Assembly: GCA_964617665.1 (NCBI GenBank)
Contig: CAZUAH010000455.1
Coordinates: 1 to 11,273, forward strand
Length of the DNA: 11,273 bases
Reading direction: 5' to 3'
From: JADHUC01 sp964617665
Lineage (GTDB): Bacteria; Planctomycetota; Planctomycetia; Pirellulales; Pirellulaceae
The translations under genes and the position numbers were made by a program. The number at the start of each line of letters is the position of its first letter. The stretch's first letter is position 1. The notes below the pieces were generated by a model that ran no database searches, was not told the DNA's origin, and worked only from the letters and a program-made list of their open reading frames with translations. This document shows, piece after piece, positions 1-5,784 of this stretch.

Positions 1-493
1 CCCGCTCGAATTTTTCCCAGATAGGCGGGTTCATCAGGCCCCGCGAGCCCGCATGATCCGCTTGTCGCAGTGGCACGTTGCGTTTCTCTTCCGCGGGCTT
101 CTCCTTGTCCTGCTCCTTCTTCTGCTCCGACGCTTCCGGCGGACCTGGTGGGCCATTGCCGGCAATCACCTGTTTAACCTCATTGAATTCACTGCCGCGT
201 AACTTGTCGCCTGACCAACGCCGTCCTTTCAGCCATCCGTACATGAGATTTAATAGGTTGCCTCGACACTCGCAGCTATAGGCGTGGCACATCCACTGCT
301 TTGCGGCGTTCTCGGTATCGACTGCGATCTCTCTCTTGCCGGCGTGATCGCCGTCGCAGTCAAACGGGCAATCGATTCGCACGTTCCTCCCGTTGCCCGC
401 CACTTCGAGGCTTACGCCACACTTTGCGGCGGCTTCCTGGAGGGTAGTCTCACGTTGGAATGTATCGACATTCACGAATCCGCGTTTGTTCAT
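1..493 (-). CDS. CHC2-type (DnaG-like) zinc-finger protein, 3' end cut by window edge
   Basis: Translating the minus strand from the ATG at 491-493 gives 164 codons without a stop, running off the left edge, so the C-terminus is missing. Residues about 25-87 resemble the CHC2 zinc finger of DnaG-type primases: a CPF motif at 42-44 with C46, D49 and H50 nearby, a second cluster at C69, C74 and C76, then a GNLLNLM helix (78-84) like the family's 'GD/GN...L' segment. After it comes a charged, probably flexible linker rich in K and E (about 125-145). Such proteins bind zinc and DNA; full primases also carry a TOPRIM domain, which would lie outside the window if present. ATG 493 is preferred because the conserved-looking stretch FVNVDTFQRETTLQEAA begins at residue 6; an upstream in-frame GTG at 538 is possible. 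There is no Shine-Dalgarno sequence. The gene is divergent from the replication-relaxation gene. The family call is firm; a primase activity is inference. Confidence 0.82.
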   Translation of the reverse strand, partial: MNKRGFVNVDTFQRETTLQEAAAKCGVSLEVAGNGRNVRIDCPFDCDGDHAGKREIAVDTENAAKQWMCHAYSCECRGNLLNLMYGWLKGRRWSGDKLRGSEFNEVKQVIAGNGPPGPPEASEQKKEQDKEKPAEEKRNVPLRQADHAGSRGLMNPPIWEKFER

Positions 494-503
494 GATAACT
501 GAG

Positions 504-532
504 TTGGGGAAAAAGGTGTCGTATGCTACTCT
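504..532 (+). promoter_or_regulatory. Candidate promoter for the replication-relaxation gene in a 51-bp divergent spacer
   Basis: TTGGGG (504-509) lies 17 bp before TACTCT (527-532), which is preceded by TGc, an extended -10 feature. The -10 ends only 12 bp before ATG 545, so the 5' leader would be a few bases or absent. The spacer 494-544 must also hold the start signals of the divergent CHC2 gene, for which I see no clear box. The match to consensus is weak (3 of 6 in each hexamer). Confidence 0.3.
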
Positions 533-544
533 TTCCACAACCCT

Positions 545-1563
545 ATGCCAAAGGTTTCGACCAGAAATATTGTTCCGAATTCTCGACTAAGAAGCGTTCT
601 TCGGCTCGTCGATCGTTGTCCCTTGCCCGCCCACCTGATTCTGCAAGCAAGCGAGACCTTCGGGGCGGCCGACGATCCTGACGACGGCTTCACGAACGTT
701 CGCCGTGTGCGGGAAAAGATGCAGCACCTCGTGGAGGCTGCTCTTGCAGCCGTACAGGAATACACGATCGCAAATCATGGCACGATGAAATTCTACCGGC
801 TGGCCCCCGAAGGGTATCGCATGCTCTACCAGCATGATCCGCCGGAGTCGCATCGCAAGTTCTTCAGGCCCGTTGCCAGGCTCAATTGGGAACATGCTTA
901 TGCTAATGCAAAAGTGATCGTCAAGTCGCTCGTTTCCGCGCGCCGTTCCGGCGTACGCGTACTTAACTTTTGCCGTGAGAAGGAACTCAAATTGCGGGTT
1001 GGATCACACTATGTTGAGCCCGATCACTTCTTCCTATTCGACGCTGCTGGCCGTTCGTTCAACCATTTGTTCGAAATCGACTGCAACACGGAGACCCTTG
1101 ACGGCGTTAGCCCTAAGGCATGGCGAAAACGGATCATCGCCTACGAAGCGTATCAGGATCAGCTCCTTGCCAACTGGAAGCGGGGCGGCGCGCCCCCCCC
1201 CCCCCCCCCCCGGCTGCATTCAGCGCCTCGACGATCTTCGGGTTNNNNNNNNNNCCCGCGCGGGGGGGCGCCGCCCCCCCCCCGCCGCCCCGGCTTCGCG
1301 TCTCGTTTCTGACGACCAGTATCGAACATGCCTATAACTTTCTGTCCCTCGCCGGCGAGCTTGCATCGAATCCGGATCGGCTCCTCTTCTACGCCACAAC
1401 CCTCGATACGTACCTCAACGACAACAACCCGCTCTTGAGTCCTATCCTGCTCGATCACCATGGAGGCTGGAATAGCCTTGTTGATTTGCATCCCACTTCA
1501 CGGTATCTCCGCGAACCTGTCCGATTGCCGCAGCAAATCGTGGCATCGCCTATGGCTTTCTGA
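545..1563 (+). CDS. Replication-relaxation (Replic_Relax) family protein, interrupted by an assembly gap
   Basis: The N-terminal part (545 to about 1185) begins with a winged-helix-like region (residues about 10-95). It then has the family hallmark region: YVEPDHFFLF (157-165) and LFEIDCNTETL (175-185), with D160, E177, D179 and E183 as likely key acidic residues. The C-terminal part resumes after the gap at about 1288 in a different frame and reads RVSFLTTSIEHAYNFLSLA, then LLFYATTL and NPLLSPILL. This is the usual ending of the family (a TTS-type strand, a helix, then a 'LF.TTL...NPL.PI' segment), and it stops at TGA 1561-1563. The two halves are therefore one gene split by N bases and low-quality poly-C/poly-G sequence. 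The frame difference is most simply an assembly error. Replic_Relax proteins are named after plasmid replication initiators or relaxation proteins and occur on plasmids and integrative elements; the biochemical role is poorly defined. No Shine-Dalgarno sequence precedes ATG 545. It lies just upstream of, and co-directional with, the VirD4-like gene. Confidence 0.75.
1181..1292. other. Assembly gap (N at 1245-1254) flanked by poly-C/poly-G artefact
   Basis: Ten N bases at 1245-1254 are flanked by very low-complexity sequence: 19 consecutive C (1193-1211) on the left, and G7 (1262-1268) then C10 (1274-1283) on the right. The 33 bases between the left C run and the gap do not continue the protein of the left frame. 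All frames here give proline- or glycine-rich nonsense within an otherwise conserved enzyme-like protein. I read this block as unreliable sequence joined by scaffolding, not as biology. The true gap length is unknown. Confidence 0.85.
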
Positions 1564-1736
1564 TAGTCTCCCGCGCCTGCCTTCATTCCGGCTTGCTTCC
1601 CGGAGCGGGTACCAAGCCGCCCCCCATCCCGTTTCGCGGGATCTGGAGCAGGGGAGTGAGAGTCTGAGAAACACGGTAGGCCGAACCTGTCTTACGCGAT
1701 ATCAGCACATTCGCTTCGGGCAGGTTTTCGGTTCCA

Positions 1737-1745
1737 TGGTATCCT
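1737..1745 (+). promoter_or_regulatory. Possible extended -10 box for a leaderless VirD4-like transcript
   Basis: TGGTATCCT (TGg plus TATCCT, 4 of 6 to TATAAT) ends six bases before the GTG start at 1752. Transcription would therefore begin at or next to the start codon. No good -35 hexamer is visible 16-18 bp upstream. The rest of the 188-bp spacer 1564-1751 holds no gene I can support. Confidence 0.22.
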
Positions 1746-1751
1746 TCCAGT

Positions 1752-4082
1752 GTGCTCCTCTCGATCACACCACCGACCACGAACGATCGCGGCCCGCAGT
1801 ACATGGAGAAAGTGTTCTCGTCGGTTCTCGAATCGATCAGCGACGGCGATGAGATTCAGCTTGAGTACGGGTGCCTCGACGGCACCATCGGTATTTATTG
1901 CCGGTTCGCTTCGCACCTGAAAGCGCACATCACTGAACACCTGAAGGCCAAGTATCCAAACTGCACGATCCAGGAAATTGACGAGGACGCTCTGGACGAT
2001 GTCGATCCGTCGCGTACCACTTGGTCTGCGTCCCTTGTTCTCCGGCCTGACCTCTTCCCGATTCTTCGGCACAAGCAGTTTCAGGATTTGATTGACGGGT
2101 CGCTCGAAGATCCACTGGAAAGTCTGCTTGGCGTGATCCAACCGGAACGGGGTCTCCTTTCGCATATTCAGCTCACCGTTCGCCCGACGCGCGGACATCG
2201 CCGGCGTTGGGGCAGGGGAGCGGTGAAGAAACTCGATCGCTCGTTCTTCCGTTCGCACTTTCGGCTCGCGGATTTCTACGCCTGTCACATCACAAGGCCC
2301 CTTACGTGGCCCCTTGCCTTCCTGCTCGGCATGCTTGCGACTCCCGATCGATCAAGCAACCGGCAGGCCGACACGAGCGGCGGTCGCTACGGGGAGCGGG
2401 AAGATGACGTGCAGGCGGCGGCGGATAAGATTGGAGGGAATTTATTCGATGCCCGCATCTGCCTAAGTGTTTCCGCTCCCAACGCTTGCGCGTCGGCTGC
2501 CATCACGAAGCTCCGCACCATGCGGGGTGCGTTTGGGGCGTTCACCAAATCAAGGCTCGCAACGTTTCATATGTCGCGTATCCGCCGTGGGCGGCCGAGA
2601 CCGTGCTCTTGGTTTTTGCTTTCGCATGAAGAACTGGCCACGCTGTTCCATCCTGCGACGCAGACGGTTGGCAGTGAACATATGGCAGTGATTCCGTTCA
2701 CAGAGCTGGAAGCTCCGGCAAGACTCGCCTCAGTAGAAGGAAGCGGGGCGGTGGTGCTCGGTGCCGTCCAACACAAGGACGACCGCCGCAAGTTTTCCAT
2801 CGCCGCGGGAGATCGCCGGCGACATGCCTACGTCGTTGGTAAAACGGGGATGGGAAAGACAACGTTGCTGGAAAATATGATCCGTTCCGACATCGAGTCG
2901 GGACATGGTGTTGCCGTTATCGACCCGCACGGCGATCTCTTCGAAACCATCCTGCAGGGTATTCCCACGGAACGTACGAACGATGTGATCGTCTTCGATC
3001 CTGCAGATCCGGAGTACGCGGTTTCGTTCAATCCTCTGTGCTGCAACGATCCGGAAAAACGTGACCAGGTCGCTTCCGGTGTGGTGTCTGCTTTCAAGAA
3101 ACTCTATGACTCATGGGGCCCGCGTCTGGAAGACACGCTCCGCAACGCGGTGTACCTCGCCATAGAACACGAGGGCACGTTCCACACCGTCATGCGGCTT
3201 CTGTCGAACGAAGCGTTCCGGCTTCGTTTGACCGCTCGCATCAAAGATCCCATTGCCCGGCAGTTTTGGGAATGCGAGTTTGAGCGCTGGAATGACCGCT
3301 ACCGCACCGAGGCGACCGCGGCGATACAAAATAAACTGCGGCCGTTCCTTATGAGTCGCCGCATCCGGGCGATCGTCGCCCAGGGAGGGCGATCGCTCGA
3401 CCTTCGTCAGGTGATGGATGGCGGTAACGTGCTGCTTGTAAATCTGAGCAAAGGCCGTATCGGCGAAGACAATTCGAACCTGCTTGGGGCATTGCTTGTT
3501 ACCACGCTTCAGCAGGCGGCGATGAGCCGGGCGGATGTCGTGGAGGCGGAGCGGCGGGACTGCTATGTGTACATCGATGAATTTCAGAATTTCTCGACCG
3601 GTTCTTTTGCCACCATCCTCTCTGAAGCCCGGAAGTATCGTCTCAACATGACACTGTCGCACCAGTACTTGGAACAACTCGACGAGAAAACCGCCGACGC
3701 TGTTTTTGGGAATGTCGGCTCGATCATCAGCTTTCAAGTCGGCAGCGTCGATGCTTTCCCGCTCTCGCGGCAACTCAGCAAACACGAAGGACAGGTTCGT
3801 CCCGAAGACCTCGCGAACCTTCCCAAATACCACGCATATATCCGCCTGCTTCACGAAGGGATGCCGTTGCCGCCGTTCTCGATGAAGACATTCCCGCCGC
3901 GGGCGATCGAAGAGGAAAGGGGAGCGGTTGTCCGGCAGGTTTCCAACGGCCGGCACGCAAAACTACGGGATGCAGTGCTCTCGCGGCTCGACCAGGACTC
4001 CTACAGGCAACGAAACAGCGTATTTGCGTCTCAGGCCCTGGGTTGTGAGATACGGGATTCGGACAATATCTCGGTTGTGTAG
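1752..4082 (+). CDS. VirD4/TraG-like type IV secretion DNA-coupling ATPase
   Basis: A 776-residue P-loop ATPase of the TraG/VirD4-HerA group, which at conjugation pores recruits DNA-protein complexes and drives transfer at the inner membrane. Motifs: Walker A GKTGMGKTT (363-371), the IDPHGDL signature typical of this group (390-396), Walker B VYIDEFQ (606-612), and a glutamine sensor region in LSHQYLEQL (635-643). Residues 1-330 form an N-terminal domain beginning with a beta-strand (LLSITPP) and a helix (QYMEKVFSSVL), as in the VirD4-like proteins of Patescibacteria and other non-model phyla. The only notable hydrophobic stretch is about 183-197 (LTWPLAFLLGMLA); classical VirD4 has two N-terminal transmembrane helices, so this one may be peripheral or rely on a partner. 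GTG 1752 is the only canonical start after the upstream in-frame TAG at 1677, although the frame is open from 1680. There is no Shine-Dalgarno sequence. It follows Replic_Relax after 188 bp. The assignment is strong; the exact substrate is unknown. Confidence 0.88.
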   Translation: MLLSITPPTTNDRGPQYMEKVFSSVLESISDGDEIQLEYGCLDGTIGIYCRFASHLKAHITEHLKAKYPNCTIQEIDEDALDDVDPSRTTWSASLVLRPDLFPILRHKQFQDLIDGSLEDPLESLLGVIQPERGLLSHIQLTVRPTRGHRRRWGRGAVKKLDRSFFRSHFRLADFYACHITRPLTWPLAFLLGMLATPDRSSNRQADTSGGRYGEREDDVQAAADKIGGNLFDARICLSVSAPNACASAAITKLRTMRGAFGAFTKSRLATFHMSRIRRGRPRPCSWFLLSHEELATLFHPATQTVGSEHMAVIPFTELEAPARLASVEGSGAVVLGAVQHKDDRRKFSIAAGDRRRHAYVVGKTGMGKTTLLENMIRSDIESGHGVAVIDPHGDLFETILQGIPTERTNDVIVFDPADPEYAVSFNPLCCNDPEKRDQVASGVVSAFKKLYDSWGPRLEDTLRNAVYLAIEHEGTFHTVMRLLSNEAFRLRLTARIKDPIARQFWECEFERWNDRYRTEATAAIQNKLRPFLMSRRIRAIVAQGGRSLDLRQVMDGGNVLLVNLSKGRIGEDNSNLLGALLVTTLQQAAMSRADVVEAERRDCYVYIDEFQNFSTGSFATILSEARKYRLNMTLSHQYLEQLDEKTADAVFGNVGSIISFQVGSVDAFPLSRQLSKHEGQVRPEDLANLPKYHAYIRLLHEGMPLPPFSMKTFPPRAIEEERGAVVRQVSNGRHAKLRDAVLSRLDQDSYRQRNSVFASQALGCEIRDSDNISVV

Positions 4083-4126
4083 ACCGGACTGCAGCCCTAC
4101 CCGATGATCCGGTATCACGCTGTTTT
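4083..4126 (+). terminator. Weak candidate intrinsic terminator after the VirD4-like gene
   Basis: ACCGGA (4083-4088) pairs perfectly with TCCGGT (4108-4113) across a 19-nt loop, and a run of five T follows at 4122-4126. The long loop and the 8-nt distance from stem to T run make it weak. Its position directly after the TAG at 4080-4082 supports it. Confidence 0.33.
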
Positions 4127-4207
4127 TGTGTTGTTCTGCTATTCACTTGACCATAATGGACTTTCCGCGGATGCTCTCCCCCTTAGTGTCTCGCAACCCA
4201 CCATCCC

Positions 4208-4540
4208 ATGGATCAGCCTCGTACCGAACACGGCCTTACTGAAGCCCTTCAGCGGATTCGATTCAGAGCGATGGAAGATCGGGCAGGGCTGATTGCAGAT
4301 CACTTCTGGTCGGAAGAGAAGTTCCCTGAAGCTCGGAAGATGATCCAAGAAATTCTGTACGAGTTTGCTTTGGGTAGGCTTCAGGCTGAGGAGCAACAGC
4401 GACTGCTCTCGATTCTTCAGTTTGCAAGATCGTCCTGCACGATCGTGGCTTCACAGCCGCTTCCAGCGTACCAGGATGAAGAGGCGGAAGCCAAACCAGT
4501 CGCCGAGCCCAAGACGCAGCAGATGCTGTTTGAGAAATAA
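4208..4540 (+). CDS. Small protein of unknown function (110 aa)
   Basis: I do not recognise this protein. It is predicted mostly helical and acidic: a helical stretch at about 10-60 (EALQRIRFRAMEDRAGL, then ARKMIQEILYEFALGRL) continues to residue 75, followed by a low-complexity E/A/K/P tail ending in QQMLFEK. There is no signal peptide, transmembrane segment or cysteine cluster. The C-terminal 'QQMLFE' style resembles short helical tags in DNA-binding partners, but no function follows from it. The ATG 4208 start is chosen because it opens the helical region; no Shine-Dalgarno sequence precedes it, only pyrimidine-rich sequence. A possible -35 TTGACC lies at 4147-4152 with a poor -10 (GATGCT, 4170-4175), or alternatively CATAAT at 4152-4157. 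It could be part of the transfer module upstream or stand alone. It converges on the minus-strand genes to the right. Confidence 0.62.
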   Translation: MDQPRTEHGLTEALQRIRFRAMEDRAGLIADHFWSEEKFPEARKMIQEILYEFALGRLQAEEQQRLLSILQFARSSCTIVASQPLPAYQDEEAEAKPVAEPKTQQMLFEK

Positions 4541-4553
4541 CTGGCGGCGGGGC

Positions 4554-4575
4554 GGGTAGACCGACCCGGCTACCC
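4554..4575. terminator. Hairpin between convergent genes, possible bidirectional terminator
   Basis: GGGTAG (4554-4559) pairs with CTACCC (4570-4575), and inside it CCG (4561-4563) pairs with CGG (4567-4569), with one bulged A and a three-base loop. It sits 14 bp after the stop of the 4208-4540 gene and 4 bp beyond the end of the minus-strand ORF at 4579. Neither side has a T run, so termination activity is inferred from position and stem strength only. Confidence 0.38.
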
Positions 4576-4578
4576 GAT

Positions 4579-4788
4579 TTACGGTGCCCTACGCACAAGG
4601 TTTGCCCAGATGTGCCGAACAAGAACCCAGCGTGCCGACACTGTCTGCGCGTACGTCATGTCTGGGTAACATCGCGGCCAAACCAGAAACAGCGGCGTCC
4701 AGACCGCTAAGCCAAACACGTACGTCACCACCACGACGAGCAGCAACACTCCTCGGAGAACGCCACATGATGATCGTTGATCTTCCAT
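4579..4788 (-). CDS. Possible small single-pass membrane protein (69 aa)
   Basis: A minus-strand ORF from ATG 4786-4788 to TAA 4579-4581. Residues about 11-37 form a strongly hydrophobic segment (VLLLVVVVTYVFGLAVW, then LFLVW) that would span the membrane once, followed by a basic, tryptophan-containing C-terminal part ending in VRRAP. Third codon positions are mostly G or C, as in the surrounding genes. It lies downstream of the minus-strand DUF4145 gene on the same strand, 82 bp after that gene's stop. An in-frame TTG at 4863 would lengthen it to 94 residues and bring it 7 bp from DUF4145. No family is recognised, no Shine-Dalgarno sequence is present, and chance is a real alternative. The 4541-4870 stretch holds nothing else I can support apart from the hairpin. 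Confidence 0.3.
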   Translation of the reverse strand: MEDQRSSCGVLRGVLLLVVVVTYVFGLAVWTPLFLVWPRCYPDMTYAQTVSARWVLVRHIWANLVRRAP

Positions 4789-4870
4789 GAATATCACAAG
4801 TACGGCCCCGCCGCGTCGATGATCACGACTCGGCTTCCGATGGTTAAATGGCGCTTCGGCCAACGCAGTT

Positions 4871-5542
4871 TTACGACTTCTTTTTCTTCCTCTTGTTTGA
4901 CGTCTTCTTGCGAGCTGGGGTGGCTTTTCTTAAGTCATCGATTACATCCTGGAGTATCGTGGATTGCAGGAGGTTTTCAACGATGTCCATAACGCTCTGC
5001 ACGTGTTTGCGTTCAGGCCGATGCCCACGGTGGGAAGCGGCGTTACCCACATCCAGTGCGGCGGCAAGCAACTCGCGGTTCTTGTCGCCAAGAAATCCTG
5101 CGTCTTGCAGTGCGGAGAGCTTTTCGGGGAAGGACCCAGGATCACCGACTTCGTTCACAATGACCATGTCGATCAGCGCCCGCGCACCCATCATTGCCAA
5201 ACTCCGGCTATCTGCGTGAAGGGCGACGTAGACTTCATCAAGGAGCGTCAAGACCTCTTCAGGCAACTTGTCCTTCCATGGCGGTAGGGGACGGGCACTG
5301 CGAGGCGGGTAGTAGTTGATTTCTACGTCACCGGGGTTCCATTCGGAAAAATAGAACCGGCGGCGAACGGTGATTGCTTCGCAACCGCAGCATTCGAGCA
5401 TGTCGTAAATCGTGGTCCAGCTGACGTCGTATTGCGCGTCGTAGGGTTCAGATCCCGAGTGCTGCCGAGTTCCGACAACCGTGTGTTTGGTGCTCGGGCC
5501 GCACTTATTACAGTGAATTCGCTCGGGTTTCGCCTTCGCCAT
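4871..5542 (-). CDS. DUF4145 domain protein with N-terminal zinc ribbon
   Basis: 223 residues. The N-terminus has two Cys pairs, C11-x2-C14 and C51-x2-C54, a probable zinc ribbon as often precedes DUF4145. Residues about 90-200 fit DUF4145: a helical region with ARALIDMVIVNEVG, then LQDAGFLGDKNRELLAAALDVGNAASHRGH. The GNAASH motif (166-171) is the DUF4145 core, and the family belongs to the HEPN-like helical proteins. The arginine usually found before GN in active HEPN motifs (R-x4-6-H) appears to be leucine here (ALDVGN), so RNase activity is doubtful. The last about 18 residues are a lysine-rich tail that may bind nucleic acid. DUF4145 is often found in or near restriction-modification and defence loci; here it is divergent from a large methyltransferase. 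ATG 5542 places the zinc ribbon near the N-terminus as expected. No Shine-Dalgarno sequence is seen. Confidence 0.8.
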   Translation of the reverse strand: MAKAKPERIHCNKCGPSTKHTVVGTRQHSGSEPYDAQYDVSWTTIYDMLECCGCEAITVRRRFYFSEWNPGDVEINYYPPRSARPLPPWKDKLPEEVLTLLDEVYVALHADSRSLAMMGARALIDMVIVNEVGDPGSFPEKLSALQDAGFLGDKNRELLAAALDVGNAASHRGHRPERKHVQSVMDIVENLLQSTILQDVIDDLRKATPARKKTSNKRKKKKS

Positions 5543-5613
5543 GATCTTGGCCCCATCACGTGTTCTTGCTCAAGCCACTTAACTTGTATATATGCAGCCG
5601 GTTTTGCACCGCG

Positions 5614-5666
5614 ATTTGACCCATTCTACCATCCTGACAGAACCTACAACATCTGCGGGGTCAAAT
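5614..5666. repeat. Perfect 9-bp inverted repeat in the divergent spacer
   Basis: ATTTGACCC (5614-5622) and GGGTCAAAT (5658-5666) are exact reverse complements separated by 35 bp. The arm centres are 44 bp apart, about four helical turns. The pair lies between the divergent DUF4145 gene and the methyltransferase gene. It may be two operator half-sites for a shared regulator, a hairpin, or a REP/MITE-like remnant; sequences close to GGGGTCAAAT occur in some REP-type elements. The remainder of the 242-bp spacer 5543-5784 holds an AT-rich patch at 5584-5593 that could be a minus-strand -10, and a plus-strand promoter candidate. Confidence 0.6.
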
Positions 5667-5746
5667 TCGTGCCAAGACCACGTTAGGGATCGGGACGCCC
5701 GTACCTCGCCGCCCTCGCACTATCGTACCAACTGCCGCATTTTTCC

Positions 5747-5775
5747 TTGAGCAACTCTTCCCCGTCTGGCATCAT
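5747..5775 (+). promoter_or_regulatory. Candidate extended -10 promoter for the large methyltransferase gene
   Basis: TTGAGC (5747-5752, 4 of 6 to TTGACA) is 17 bp from CATCAT (5770-5775, 4 of 6 to TATAAT), which is preceded by TGg. The -10 ends nine bases before ATG 5785, which would leave a leader of only about two or three bases. It is supported by the exact 17-bp spacing and the absence of a Shine-Dalgarno sequence. Confidence 0.4.
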
Positions 5776-5784
5776 CCCGCTCCT

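Noticed and set aside
78..502. Plus-strand ORFs of 67 and 72 residues at the left edge
   Set aside because: They are antisense to the CHC2 zinc-finger gene, whose conserved cysteines and GN motif make the minus strand the coding one.
1190..1292. Proline-rich tract that could be a genuine linker
   Set aside because: The homopolymers sit on both sides of an N gap and break a conserved protein; an assembly artefact explains them better.
1120..1563. A separate 147-residue ORF covering the gap
   Set aside because: Its first part is a shadow of the Replic_Relax gene in another frame and its middle is the poly-C/poly-G artefact; only the part after about 1288 is real, as the C-terminus of Replic_Relax.
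1583..1804. Minus-strand ORF of 73 residues between Replic_Relax and the VirD4-like gene
   Set aside because: No recognisable domain, it overlaps the start of the VirD4-like gene, and the plus frame there looks more protein-like.
3111..3956. 281-residue minus-strand ORF
   Set aside because: Lies fully opposite the conserved ATPase domain of the VirD4-like gene; long antisense ORFs are expected at this GC content.
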